From assembly GCF_040115645.1 (NCBI RefSeq), contig NC_089541.1, positions 1,736,001 to 1,800,000 of the forward strand: DNA of 64,000 nt, written 5' to 3'. This DNA comes from Euwallacea fornicatus. Its lineage: Eukaryota > Arthropoda > Insecta > Coleoptera > Curculionidae. Below the pieces are notes generated by a model. That model did no database searches, was not told the origin of the DNA, and was given only the letters and a program-made list of their open reading frames with translations. Shown here piece by piece: positions 1-12,661 of this stretch (positions are counted from its first letter, which is position 1; every line of letters begins with the position of its first letter). A program made the position numbers and the translations under genes.

Positions 1-2
1 CT

Positions 3-149
3 AACAGTGAAGAAGTGAGGGCTATTGCAAAAGATGGAAATGTTTTCAAGCCTACAATGAGCGAAAAGGTGCTCAAAAGTGCGGTCGAAAAACTGGAAAA
101 ATGGAGAAAGGCTGCTGAGAGGTTCATGCATTGGTATGATTCAAAATGA
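3..149 (+). CDS. C-terminal coding end of an unidentified gene (5' truncated by window edge)
   Basis: From base 3 an open frame runs 48 codons to a TGA at 147-149. The translation is charged and helical in character, rich in Lys, Glu, Trp and Arg, and ends in AERFMHWYDSK. It has the composition of a genuine terminal exon, such as a C-terminal helix or coiled coil, rather than random AT-rich DNA. The reading frame is open to the window edge, so the rest of the gene lies upstream. A possible AATAAA lies shortly after, in ACTAAATAAATATT around 220-234, which fits a 3' UTR. I do not recognise the family. It could also be a chance open stretch, but codon use and the abrupt change to AT-rich DNA after the stop favour a real end. 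Confidence 0.5.
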   Translation, partial: NSEEVRAIAKDGNVFKPTMSEKVLKSAVEKLEKWRKAAERFMHWYDSK

Positions 150-3099
150 AACGATATTTATCAGTGGTGTAACAGCAATGTAGACTACTCAAATACTTTA
201 CTCCATTCCTATTTTTATACTAAATAAATATTTTGGCATTTACATAAAAACATTTTTGACCATTGCCCTTACCCCTCATTGATAGCGCCACTAAAGCATG
301 AGAGTTAAAAAAGTAAACAAGGATCGAATCGATTAAGCATCTGACTATTTACCAGACAGTGCGATCACGCAGCTATCTTAACTGCTTGATTATTCACATG
401 TTGCACTCAATTTATAAAAAATCCTCCGGTTTTAATTCAGTTTAATATTAATTTCTAGAATTGCAAATTTAGATGTGAACAGGTGATGAGAGCAAATCGG
501 CAACAATGCCGCACCTGATTTGTTAACAAGGAAAATGAGCCAAGGACGGTCCAGCGTATAGTACATTCAATAATTGCATGAAACAATTGTTGTCTTAACA
601 AGTGCGGAAAGTGCCATTCTAGCACACGACTATCCGAATTCCGCTGCGCATCGTTCGCGTAAGCAGCCACTTTCCCCAAGAGTCAGTAACAATATTTTTT
701 TCTATGAGTATGCTCTGACCTCAGGTTCTCTGTTTCATGAACAGATGTCACAATTATTTTCACCTGAATCACTTTCTCGCAATAATGGGGGAAAGTGCTA
801 TTTTCCGAACGGAAATAGAAAAATTATTTGTGCGCTTTAAGTGTTGCAAATGTCCAATGTGTCAAAGTACTAAGCCCGCAAGTGACGACGGGGAGCATCT
901 GAGTAGAAAATATTTTCTCTTCCCAAGGCCTTAAAGTGCAACATTATTTGCTCTAGAATGCAAATATAAAGAGCCACTTTTAGGCATAGAAGTAAAAGTA
1001 GTTTCATAGAGTTGCCGTTCGAGTAGTGGTAAAGCAGTGCTAAACCGATTATCACATCGCAAGGACGACTCGTGTACATAATATCATCTATTGTCCAAAC
1101 AATCCTAAGAATATTAAATTATAATACAACCAAACTCATTTCAATTAAACATTTTTGCGTTGTACTACATCAAAATAGCGACATAAAAGGGTCTTACGTA
1201 CGAGACACTTATGTTGACCCCTCATGCTCAGAGTGACCTCTAACACCAGAACATCAAACTTCTATTTGTTGCCAAAAATGTATGATATCCTGAATGTTTG
1301 TAACTAATATTTGCCATAAAAAAGTGATTTTAAAGGGATGAATCTCTTTCTCAATGATAGATTCCACTCGTCATTCCCATTCATAGATAATCCGTTTCGA
1401 AAAAATAGTATTTATTACGCAGAGTGAAATGTCTTTGCTTCTTTGCTTCGCGCAGCTGCTTAACTTCGTCTCGGCCTTCAATCTATGAGCTGAGTAGAAA
1501 AAGACCCAATTTCACTCCTAGTAACATAATCTATTATTATTATTGTTTTCGCTAAATTTTTACTCTGTACATAATATAAAATATATATGACAACTGATAA
1601 TTAATTTGAGAATATTTATTATATTATCGTTATTCACAGAGCAGTACAATTACGCAATTTATTAAATTATTATTTTTACTGTAGTTGGAGCCTTGTTCCC
1701 GCCGTCGGAAGTGACGCAAGCACCCTGAAAAATTGCAGTTTTTAATTTAGCCATGTTGTCAGATTGATGTTAAAGCCACAAATGCCTACAGTAGTGCTGA
1801 TCTGCCATCTTTCGAATCATTTTCTTGCTGATTTGATTTTTATAAGAAAAAAAAATAGCACAATCATTACCCGTGTTTAGTGCACTGCACATATACTTAT
1901 AACTACCAGAAAATCCCAATAGAGGGCGGTAGGCATATGTCTGATAAAAACCTCCTACATCTCACACGACCGATGCGTGCTTCACCGTGACGAAACCTGC
2001 ACAAAACACCTTGAAAATTTACACAATCAGGCCTCCACAATGCCGATATCTCCAACAATAATTGGGACGCTTCTGGCCCCTCCGGGGGGCCGCCTATGCA
2101 AGAAGGAAAATAATAATGCTGTGGGCGATTACGACTAAAAGTGTCGATTCTCGGAATAGTTTGGGTATACCTACATAATATGAGTTTTGAACCAACACAC
2201 GTGCTAAATTTAGCTGTGATAGACTTGGTCTGTAACGTTTGTTTGTTCTTACGACAATTTTTAATTAAAATGTCCCTAGGATATGTCATAAAGTGGTTAA
2301 ATTTAAATATGTTTGAAATGCAATGGGGTTGTGCCGAGAACAACAAATCATTATTTACTTATTAAGATTAGGGGGAGAAGATGACGTCAGGGTAGATATA
2401 GTCATTAGTTTATATTAAACTATTAATGGGAACTTGTAAGCTTGCAGAGTACCAATAAACTTTGCACCACATCGAATGTTTTGTTGTTTCTGCGTCAAAG
2501 AGAGAGAGAGAGTGAACCCGTGATATATTTCTGATGAACTCATACTTTTGGAGTCACCTAGCAATCAATCACCTAGAAACCCATTTTACTGTGTTCAACT
2601 AATACTTCAATAAACAAAAAATTACATCTATTACATTCATTAAGTTTTTTGTCAAATTTTTTATAGTTTCATTAAAAGATTTAATAGGAATGTGCAGGTT
2701 TTTGTTGAGTTGTTCTATATTCGAAGCTCATTGAATGGGCCCGGTTAAAAAGAGAACAAAACAACCAGAGGCGGTCAGGCAGCACGAGGTGAATCCAAAG
2801 AAAGACAAAGACAGCTGCCGAACAGGTTTGAGATTCGAGGAAAGAGTCGAGTGAATGGTTGACGCTCAGGGGGGGCGGGGGCGACAGGCGATTCCGGATC
2901 AATGTTGTCGTTTCCTTCAAATTCTCTCCAAATTCCACTAATTGCTTTGAACAGCTTTTGCACTTTGGATTCTTTTGAGGGCTTTTCTAACTTTTTCGAC
3001 TTGCATTAATCGTGTCTTGTAATTATTAGTTAATGAGAAAAGATGATGTAGTTATAATATGGTGATAATTATTCTTTTCAAATGTAAACAAATTCAAAT
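150..3099. other. Non-coding stretch upstream of the shn promoter region
   Basis: AT-rich sequence with no open frame that resembles a protein. It holds a short GA run near 2500 and a small G-rich patch near 2868-2884. The ORFs here, such as those around 1.9-2.4 kb and 2.7-2.9 kb, have no recognisable domain and no exon-like borders. I see no RNA gene. Confidence 0.5.
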
Positions 3100-3119
3100 T
3101 TATATCTGATGACTAACAT

Positions 3120-3655
3120 GCAGTGAAAGTTGGCAACGCCGTACGAGGCAAGAGCAACAAAATTATTACGGATCTGAGTTGGCCGCGACCGAGAGTGACA
3201 GACGGATCGGTGCGTTGCGTCCGAGCGACAGAGACAAACCGATCGGGTGGTAAACATGGCGCCTTGTGACCCTCCATATCATATTTAGTGTGTACCGTAC
3301 ACGCAGTACCTCTCGATTATCTCGTAGCAGCACCAAGTACTTTCGGAACCCATTAATAAATTACAGATAAGTGTTGAATAAATAACTCGACTCAGCAAAA
3401 AACACGTTGTCGCGTCACAGCACCAGAGAGAGAGAGGACCAGTGCCAAATCCGTCTTTTCGTGCTGAATTTCAGTGAAAAGAGTGCGTACTGGGGGCCCC
3501 CCTGATTCACCAGCAGTAGGTGCCGTCCGTGAGATGAGCGGGAAGGTGGTTTTACAAGGCAGAATAATAATGTAAACAGAAGTTAGTGCGCCGTGCCGCC
3601 TGAAGCAGTCGTGGGCGATTCTCCCCGCAGATACGGTGAGCCCCAATTTGTCCGT
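3120..3655 (+). promoter_or_regulatory. shn: Candidate promoter and 5' UTR exon of schnurri
   Basis: A locally GC- and CpG-richer island in an AT-rich neighbourhood. It contains a GAGA-type run (AGAGAGAGAG near 3426) and a possible exon ending at about 3636, where the sequence CAGATACG is followed by GTGAGC, a good 5' splice site. The coding exon of shn at 12655 starts with an acceptor only 7 nt before its ATG, so an upstream non-coding exon is required. This island is the best candidate I can see on the + strand. The assignment is inference: no transcript was available, and the true first exon could lie elsewhere in the 9 kb between. Confidence 0.35.
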
Positions 3656-6600
3656 TTATTGCGTAATTAGGGCTGCGAAACCGATAAATTAATCCGAATA
3701 GTTCCAGGAAAATTGAACCTTGAGCAGTATTTTGCATGGGTATTGTACGAGGCGACGTTGCCACGTCCGGTTTGTTTATTTCCGCGCATTCATTCATGGG
3801 ACGTAATCCTTTTAAAAGCTTGATAAAACCTGATTGAGAACGTTCTCGCTTTTGAATTATCTCAGAAATTCTAAAAATTTGGCTTAGCAGGTTGATAATT
3901 CGATTTAAGTTAAATTTTGTTCAATTTATTGTTTATTTATCCATGCTTGTTTACATTTATTTCTCATCCTAGGTAGGTATAGAAGAGGCATGTTCAGACC
4001 AGTTTGTAAACAATTGGTTTGTTAGTAAACAGTCTTTTTTCTCATATCCAAGGTCGTACACTGAGTTCCACAGTGGCATTCTGATGTGCAGGATATTAAT
4101 CTCACTCCAGCTCTTGAAAATGGTGTTAAAAAGTGAGAAAAGGTTTACTTCCTGCTATATTAAGCCCTTTGTGAACAAGGCCTATCAGAGACTTTTTTAC
4201 TGTCTTTTCTGTGGAAGCCCTATCCATGTTGTTCAGTGACAACTTTATGAGAATCTGTATTCCCATAGAAACTCCACAATAAATATATAATATAAAAATG
4301 CCACTGTTGTATACTTCCTGTCACAAATTAAATTCACTTTTAATTCACATTTTTAAAAATTGTTTCTTATTGATTAAGGACATATGTATGTCCAAGATAA
4401 GGATGTCCAACATTTCAATAAATATTCCCTTAATTTATTGAGAAAGTATTATATCTGTATGTTCTGCATCCTCAATTTCCTAAGTACTATATTTAATCAA
4501 TTCTCAAATCAATTTTATAGTCTATGATCGAAATCAATTCCTACCATTCTCTGTTTTTTTTTCATGGATATGATGTGTAACATTTGATATAGAAAGCATT
4601 GAAAACACACTAAAATATTTTGCAATTTTAAATCCTTCAATGTGCTTGGACATCAAATTAGTGCCTCTCAACTATTTCCTGATTCTGTGTCATGATCAGA
4701 TTGCAAAAATACATAAGATTGCGATTGTTGAAAAAACAAAGATTTCAATCAAACTACTTTATGTGAGTCAATACATAATTCTACAATTCTGATTCATGTT
4801 GGTTTAAATTAGTCAAATACACTGCGAATTTTTCATTAAGGTCAATTTCGATTCAGATTAATTGTAATGGATACGGTGTTAGGTTAATTTTAAAACCTTA
4901 AAATAGATTATGGATAAAAGTACTTAAAAATTTCATTTTCAACTGTTTATTAATATAAGTCGTTTTTCTCAAACGATCAAATCTTTCTTGAGAAGGAACT
5001 GCCGCCGGGAGGCTGTGACTGGGTTGCCCATTCTTGGCGTCCCCCGTTCAGTAGAGTTTAAACGTGTTAGTTCTGCAAAACCCGACTTTAGAGAGTTTAT
5101 ACAAAATCACCGTAAGGTGTTTTACTATTGCTTACAGGCACACAATAACATAGTGAAATCAACCTGAACTCAGACCTAAATGTCGAAATTTAAAGGGGAA
5201 CGTTCCGTAATCGAATGACATCAAAAAGCCGAAAGGTCACGGTATATTTAACTACCTTTTTCTTTATAGAGAGGTTAGAGAAATGGTCTTTTACAATCCC
5301 AGATTATCAGTGGTAAGATTGTGGTCGGTCTTGGTATGTGGGACTTTTTGATAGGCATTGCCGATTGTCCCTAAAACCCTTTATTCATTCATTGGGAATT
5401 CCACCACCGTAGCGCTAGACTAGCAATACTTCAGGAGGGAAATGGTGTTGAAATTTCCTATTACTTCTTCTGATTTCCAATCGTTCTCAGGTTTCAAACC
5501 GTATTTTTCCCTAGTGACTGTCTGCGTTCCCCTTCTTCCAGCCCCCCTGAACGGACTCCCGTTCCCTTTTTCTCTTTCCTAGATCCTTTTTTTTTCATTA
5601 TTCCTCACATAATACCTGTCGTTACTTTCCATGGTTTTTCCTCTGTCAGCATAACGTCCGCTATATCTTGCACTGTTAAAGCCATCCCATGGAGCTTCTC
5701 CTGCGTACTTCGTCTTATCTCCGCAGGCCCCGGGAAAAAGGGTGTGCCTTGTATCGTTCCTAAGTTCAAAATACCTGTATTAATTATTTTCCTGCTTCCT
5801 GATTCTGTTCAGGTAACTGCAGAGAACTCCGTGACAGAGATTTACTTGTGTAACGTAAAAATCCATGGTTCAAAATTTCCTATTTACCCAATTTTCAATG
5901 CTTTTCATAAACGCTGTACTATCCCGCGTATTGTTCGCAGCGCTTCTGCTCATTTTTAATTAATTTCTGCCTGACCTCTTTCTTGTTTACTCTCTGCCTT
6001 GTTCACATTTAGCTAACCCGAACTAACTTGAAATAATTTTTTAGCCAGGCAAATTACAAATTTACTCAACGTTTCAAAGAACTCAACAGAAATCTTTACT
6101 GTTGCAAATGACTAGAGTGATCGATAATTGCAAATTACGTAACTAAAGGTTGTTTAGTTGAAACCATCTTTGGGCTTTCCCTATAGTTTAATCTTGAGGT
6201 TGGACACCATTGCCTCGAATTCAACATTTATACCACCCTTAACTTAAACTAACCTAACGTAACTTCCCTGAGAACGTTATTAAAAATCTTCTTAATTTTT
6301 TGACTAGCTTGACTCGAATTCACGGGAAAATTTGTCATGTCTTGCCTGATCTATCGCGAACTAAACTGCCTTGTGAAGCGTCACTAGGAGGGAGGGAATC
6401 TCTTCTATACCACACCTCTGATTTCATCAAAAACAATTTTCTCTCGAGAGCAAAAGGGGGCCCCGACACGACGCGGCAACGCAGCCTCACTGGCGCCAGC
6501 TAGACTATCACTTTGGCGTCATACGCTGTCTGTCTCGAACCGAGCAACACGGTTCCCCCCGGGCCCCCGCGCAGATTCCTTTAACCTCCACATGTGAACA

Positions 6601-9011
6601 ACTTCGTAATGACGTTTACTAACGAGCCTGTTGCCAACAAACGCTGCCCGAAAGTTTTTGCCCACCACGTTCTGATTATTCTCTGACGGCAAGGGGGTGA
6701 TTTCTGAAGAAATTCCCAGAATCGTCGCCAGACGTGGTTCTTGGGTTGGGTTCAATAAGTTTATGGTGTTATACAACGCAGAGGTAGTAAACACTTGTTT
6801 TTTCTTAGAATTCCGGCCCGATTCAAGGACCTTTTGAGTCATGTCTGTCGGCGACAGTGGGCTCCTGCAAGGTCGCCCAAGAACATTTCTAGTTAACAAT
6901 CCAATGCGGAACAGGAGCGATGATTTCATCGGAAAATATTAAGAATTAAGTAGTATGCAATTAAAAACCGATTAATTCAGATGGACGTGAAAATATAGCG
7001 CGCTTTTATCCTGTTTTCGAATCGCTTTGTTGTTGAAGAGCATCATCGGCTAAGGGCAAAGGTCGACTGATAGTTTGTATTCGTTTGTAGAATGCATAAT
7101 AATACCTACTAGTGTTTTTCTAGTTTAGTTATTGTATTCTATATGAAAAAAAAATCCTGAAAATGGTGACGTTATTTTAGCGATTATTCACGAGGCAACG
7201 AAACACTAGTTCCCATAAAAACCATGGTCCACAGCATTCAAGCGCATGTGACTTTGGTAGGATAGTTTCTATTGAAATAGCGATCGCCCCAGATTGTACG
7301 TCTATTCCCAAGTTAACAAGACCTTTGTTTCCCCAATAAACTTAACTGGACTTAAATAATTTGACGCTTAGCATAATGGAACGGTTGGCGGTTGCAGCTT
7401 TTGCTTTACTCAAAATATTAAATTTCTCTCAAACCGTGACACTAACGCTTGTCCCCAAGTGAATGACGTTATTATTCATAAGTAATAACCGAGTTTCCTA
7501 CCTTGAATAAAGAGGGAATTCTAGAGCCGAGCTCCTTTCCTTAATGCCCTATATTAATGATAAACAAGATTCTTCACGCAATTTAACTTAGAAAGGGCCG
7601 CCGGGGATTGAACTAACTAAATATGAGGAAAAATTTACGTTGGAATTCAACAACTATTAGCAGGAATTTTTTAGGTTATAAAAACTGGCTTCGTTTCTTT
7701 AATTAGTGTAATTTGTCTCTCTGTCTTTTTTCCACCAGTGCGATTTTATAACCAGCACAAGACTGTGACTAATGCAGCCCGAAATGTGATGTTTGCACCT
7801 GCTCTTCCTTCACGCCCCTTCGAGTGAGATTGAAAGCCGCCATTGCCTTACAAGATGTTATAACTGTCTTAAAATCGATGCAGAACTAACAAATATTTTC
7901 ATTGTTTATTTATTTTTCGACGAATGCAGCCTACTAAGTTTAACCCAACCGAAGGTCGTCGTTAGTGAAATTATTGCCAATTTCACAGGAAAATCCGAGC
8001 AGTGTAGCTATTTTTAAACGTCCGCTAATTGAGTTTTCCCTTGCCGGTGCTTACGCGAGAATGAAAATAACCGCTGTGTAATGGCGTAAAGGAAATTATT
8101 GTTGCATGGGCGACTCCACCAGAGTACCGCCTGTGGTTCCGACCAACGCGCGGTACTCGGCGATTCCGAGAATACCTGACCGACCGTTACTGATAAAAAC
8201 AGATGTATACGCGAGAGATCGAGGGACTGCCGCTTATTTTCTCGTTATTGTTATGCATTAAGTGCGGTCAACGCTTGGCACCTGCAGCGGACCTTCCAGT
8301 TAAAAGTAGCGAAATTTGCAGAAATTATTTCTGGCCGTTGGGACGCTTCCAAAAATCCAGAAATCGAGGGTTCGAAATGGATGTGTTTTGAAAATCGCGC
8401 ACTTCCAGCAAATCAACTTTATTTATAGCGAAAGCGCTCGTGCCCGCTAATCGGTTTATTTACATTTCCAATGGAATGACGTTTTTATGCTGCTTTGGGA
8501 AAACGATTAAAAGGGGCGCTCATAGAAATCCTCTCACGGTGTTTCTTTACTAAGCGCGCAAAAAGTGTGACTAAATGACACTCTCCTTCTTTAAAGCGAA
8601 ACCTCAGGAATTTCGAACGAACGCGTCCAAGTTTGTGGAATTACTACTAGGCGGAACGAAAATGATTCGCAGAATCGTTAAATAACAAGAATTGGAGGTA
8701 TTTTTATAAAGTGATGACTCGTTGCGTCGCCGCTTTTGCCGGTGGTGACCTTCGTGCAAATTCGCACAAAACGGTGACAATGATGTATTGAGTGTGTAGT
8801 CGCTCCTCGGCGGATAGTGATCACAGTAACTCTTCCTATTACTTCATCAATTGCAGTGTGCGCATTCCTCAATAGTCAGGTCTCTCGAAACACTCATAAC
8901 TAGACATTTATTGATTCCTGACGCAAATAAATACTTAATCTTTTTTAAGATTGTGGTATGCAACATGCCTTCATTATCTCTCTCTTCTACTGTGCATCAG
9001 CCAACACGCTT

Positions 9012-9430
9012 AGGGTAAAAACGTTAGTGAAGCATCGCCCCTCGCCGAGCACCTCGACGCTCACCTCACCGGCCGGCGATGATAAACCAACTGACATTGT
9101 TTGCTGAGCATCGCACCTCGCCCTTCGCAGCGGGGCGGTGTTTGAAACTTGCTCTGTGATTGGTTCTCTCAACTCCCCACTCCCTCAATACGGCAACCGA
9201 GCACGTTGCGTTTAATCAACAGTACCCCATATTTTCCTCTCGATGAGAGGGCCCAACGTACCTTGAGGGTGGAGGAACGGAATATGGGGGTGTTGTTTGA
9301 GGGATCAGACCAAATTTAAAATAAACAAAACATAACTAGTAATAGCCACCACATCGAGGTATTCGACGGCTCGCTATCGCTACCTGGCAGAAGAATGACG
9401 AGGTGCAATGCTTCACTATGTTTTTACCCT
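9012..9430. mobile_element. Short non-autonomous element with terminal inverted repeats
   Basis: The left end begins AGGGTAAAAACG followed by TTAGTGAAGCATCGC. The right end, read on the minus strand, begins AGGGTAAAAACA followed by TAGTGAAGCATTGC. The arms match with few differences over about 33 bp, ending in (C/A)CCTCG. The 419-bp interval has no ORF of a transposase. A related GAGCATCGCACCTCG word recurs internally near 9105. I do not recognise the family, and no clear target-site duplication is visible. Confidence 0.55.
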
Positions 9431-9954
9431 GAGATTACTAATTCAAGATGGCGATACATATTGAATTATCACTTGCAGGTCACTCCGAGTTAGCCAAAAA
9501 TCCTCATAAAATTTCGCAGCGATTGACCAAAGCTATGTTTTTTAGTCAACCCCGCAAGTGTTGAGAATTTTCGACTTGGGCTAACTTGACCCGGTTGAGA
9601 ATTCGTAATTATTTGTTTGGATCAGTTCGGTTTTTAACTCTGGTTAGTTTGGGTTAGTCGAAAAAATTCGGTTTATATCAGCCTATATAAATTAGTCAAG
9701 AATTTAGTCAATTTGATTTAGGTTGGTAAAGTACCTTGAGAATCCCCTAATCTGATTAATTCAGGTTAACCAAAAATTTTAATTCAGGTCAGTTGAGGAT
9801 TTCTCGAATTGTTAATTTCCAGAGTTCGACAAGCCTCGGCCAATTCTGGTTTGTCAATGAATCTGTTGATTTTTTATTCAGGTCGATGATTTAAAACTTG
9901 AGAATTTGTTAATTTGTGGTACATATCAGTTTGGGTGTGTAGGAAGAATTAGCT

Positions 9955-10120
9955 TGTGGCTCGTTGGCCCCCGGAAGGCCAGAAAATAGACCTAATGCTG
10001 CATTTCATATCTGGCATACAGCCTCCACTGAAACATGCAATTAATTGCGCGCTATCCAGTGGGCGTCTCCCCGAATGCCTCAAAAGGGCTCTTTTTCCCA
10101 TACCCCTCCTTTCTCCGCTA
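9955..10120 (+). mobile_element. Possible LINE reverse-transcriptase fragment
   Basis: A short open stretch encodes PPLKHAINCALSSGRLPECL followed by KRALFPIP. This resembles the segment just before the catalytic fingers of non-LTR retrotransposon reverse transcriptases (..HIINxSLSxGxFPxxLKxAxxxP). There is no preceding endonuclease and no following YxDD motif in frame, so at most this is a truncated, dead copy. Identification rests on one motif only. Confidence 0.35.
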
Positions 10121-10468
10121 TCTAAAATTATTCAGGAACGTTTCACCTGGAAATTTTCTCATTCCTTTATCGTAAAGATCTGATGTGCCCTTCGCAATCC
10201 TGCCCTCGACCCTACATAAGTACTTGCCAACTCTCCCTTATTGGCATTTCTAGAGCACCTCCACACTCCCTTTAACTAGGGTGTTGTCCGTGTAGGTTTG
10301 TTGGGCGATCCTACCAAAGTCTTTGATTGTATTACTCATCAATGTGAAACTTAGAGATTTGTGATTTCTGAGGGAAGTCCGTGTACTGATTTTGCTCCTA
10401 TCTGGAGGTACACATGAAGCCTCTTTGACAGGACTTGAGGTCACTGTTGGAGTGTCTCAGGACATATA

Positions 10469-11129
10469 CGGGGTTATTCAGAATTATGGGATTTTCCCTT
10501 CTTTTTTAGAGATTATTCCGTGCGACAACTGAAGATATACATATATAGTGGACGTTATGGTGTTCTAAAACGATTATGCGCAAAAATGTGTTTCATCGAG
10601 TTTCAATACGTTTTATTTAGACTTCTTTGTATGAAATGACATTACAGAAATTATTTAAAATATCGTTCTTGAACTTGAATGCATTATAGTTGGGCCGTCA
10701 GTGCGGACGACATTGGATCGGCAGAGGTGGTCCAGTCCCGTGGCCCCCTAGGTCACCCGATCTAACGCCTTCAGATTTCTTTCTGTGGGAGACATGTACA
10801 GTCATTGGTTGATAAAACGCCAGTGGAATCAGAACAAGTCCTGGTTGCACGAATTTCTCTGGCATTTGAAGTCGTTTAAAGAGGCACATTCAACTTCAAA
10901 CACGACATTTTGAACAATTATTATGTTGTTATTTTATATAAACAAATTAAAATAAAGCGTACTAAGAAACTAGGCAAAACATATTTTTTCATGCAGGTGC
11001 CTTAAAGCATCACAAGGTGGTAGCCCCTTAAGGAGGCACGTCCGAGCATGGGTTCTTCTACACAAATGTCTGCAATTGTTGGCCTGGATAACCCCTAGAA
11101 GTTTGATCCCATAGTTCTGAATCCCCCTG
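10469..11129 (+). mobile_element. Internally deleted Tc1/mariner-type transposon (TA-flanked)
   Basis: The ends are inverted repeats: left CGGGGTTATTCAGAATTATG, and right (read on the minus strand) CAGGGGGATTCAGAACTATG. Both are flanked by TA. Between them, around 10714-10900 on the + strand, is a broken fragment of a DDE transposase: WIGRGGPVPWPP followed by RSPDLTPSDFFLW, then a frameshift and VDKTPVESEQVLVARISLAF. The fragment is typical of insect IS630/Tc1-superfamily transposases that carry the SPDLTPxDFFLW signature. Length is about 661 bp, so most of the gene is missing. Confidence 0.65.
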
Positions 11130-11357
11130 TATAAATGATTTGCCTCACTATTAGGTTCGTGTTCATCGTGTTGGCCGATAATGTCACCATCTTATGGCAT
11201 GGCAGCCATGCGGCCCCTATGCAGTTACGGGGCAAATAATACTGTTGAACTATGGTATGATGGGTGACTTTATACAACCCCACTATGGTTCGAAAGCATT
11301 AAAATCAATGTTCCGAGGCTCAGACGTGCTGGCGCGTGCTGGTTTCTGGGCCATATA

Positions 11358-11865
11358 CAGGGTCCTATTTAAGTATGTTCAAGCTGCAAGGGGCGACTCT
11401 TTGAGTGATTGGACGACGAAGGGTTTGAACAAACATAGATTTGGTAATGTTTCATTTTTAAGATACAGGGTGTCTAACTTTTTTTGATCGATTTTTCATA
11501 AAAACGTTAATAATCCTTTAAGCCGGTTTTGTTGCAATTTGGTGGTGTTATTTATGGTTATTTATACGTTAATGATTTATTAAACCTTTTAAAAAATTTT
11601 CGCATTAAGCAACCAAAAATACAACTTGATACGAAAAAATACAAAAGTTTTAGAAAAGTCAGTGGCGTAAATAACAATAATAACCATGAATAACACTGCC
11701 TAATTTCAACAAAATCGATTTCGAAAAAACGATTTATAAAAAAGTTCGACACCCTGTATCTGCAAAGCAAAGCATTATCGGACTTATATTTGTAAAAACT
11801 TTTCGTCTTAGAATCGCTCAAAGAATCCATAATTGAAGTTCGGCGATGCACTAAATAACACCCTG
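11358..11865. mobile_element. Foldback-type element with long inverted arms
   Basis: The outer ends are CAGGGTCCTATTTAAGT on the left and, read on the minus strand, CAGGGTGTTATTTAGTG on the right, each flanked by TA. The arms stay similar for roughly 200 bp. They share CTTTGAG(T/C)GATT, then an internal second CAGGGTGTC(T/G)AACTTTTT at 11467 and its counterpart near 11755, then GTGTTATT(T/C)ATGGTTATT. Each arm therefore contains two CAGGGTG-type starts. There is no ORF with transposase similarity. Confidence 0.6.
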
Positions 11866-12661
11866 TAGCCTGGAGGGTGTACGTGCCGAGGTTTCCCCGG
11901 GCCGCTCGGCGATTTCTAATTGTCCGTTAGTCTCGCCGCATCTCCCATGTAGCGTTGGTTTTTCGGGTAGATCTTCTTCGAGACTGCTTGATCTCTTGTT
12001 AAAAAGGGTACTGAGATTCGGAGGGTCCAGTCATTCCGCGTTTGCTGGACAGAAGTTCCTTACTCTCCAGGAAAAACGTTCCTACTCTACGTGCTTGGCA
12101 TATGATTGCGATTGTCTTCATGGTGTTTAGGAAACCTTAACTCCATGCATCGACTAACCAAAAATGGCGAACTCTGATTTATCTCGATGCTGTGTAAATC
12201 CTTATCCGAAATTTCACTGGAAGTTCCTGCACTCGTAAACAATTGTAGTGTCAAAGATTACGTGCGATTATCCAGGAACCGCAACAAATTACCGAGAAAT
12301 CACTAATTAATGATTGTATGATAAGTTTAGCAGCGCACCCGAGCGCATCATCTACACTCCACAGCAGATTCTCAGGGACTCCAAACGACTTGACAATATT
12401 GATCGTACTCGTTTCCGGTTACTTTGCCGCACACACCCGGTATATCAGCACCCTCTTAAACGCGCTTTCCTCGTGATGTAAAGTAGTCAGATAAGTTTAT
12501 TTATACGCCACATAATCAACATGGTCCCTTATCTCTCCGCGGCGTTTATCGCTGCCTCTCGGCGAGCGTTAGTGATTCATAACATGTAGCACCGCTAAAA
12601 AAAATAACACAACCCACACCGAATACGTGGTAGTAATCCTGCTTTGTGTTACAGAGCCGCG

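Larger units (their letters stand above)
3656..12654 (+). other. Probable first intron of schnurri, with repeats
   Basis: About 9 kb without a convincing coding exon. It contains the inverted-repeat element at 9012-9430, a LINE-like fragment near 9.96-10.12 kb, a Tc1/mariner-type remnant at 10469-11129 and a foldback element at 11358-11865. The stretch 9.55-9.92 kb is a diffuse, diverged repetition of GAGAATT / TTAGTC / GGTTAG-like words. Segments near 7.0-8.9 kb are rich in AATTA/TAAAT-type words and could be regulatory, but nothing specific can be claimed. If the promoter assignment at 3.1-3.6 kb is wrong, part of this is intergenic. Confidence 0.4.

Noticed and set aside
6519..6929. 136-codon minus-strand ORF in the presumed shn intron
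   Set aside because: ATG-initiated, but composition is driven by a GC-rich patch (GGTTCCCCCCGGGCCC); no family, no exon borders, probably repeat-derived.
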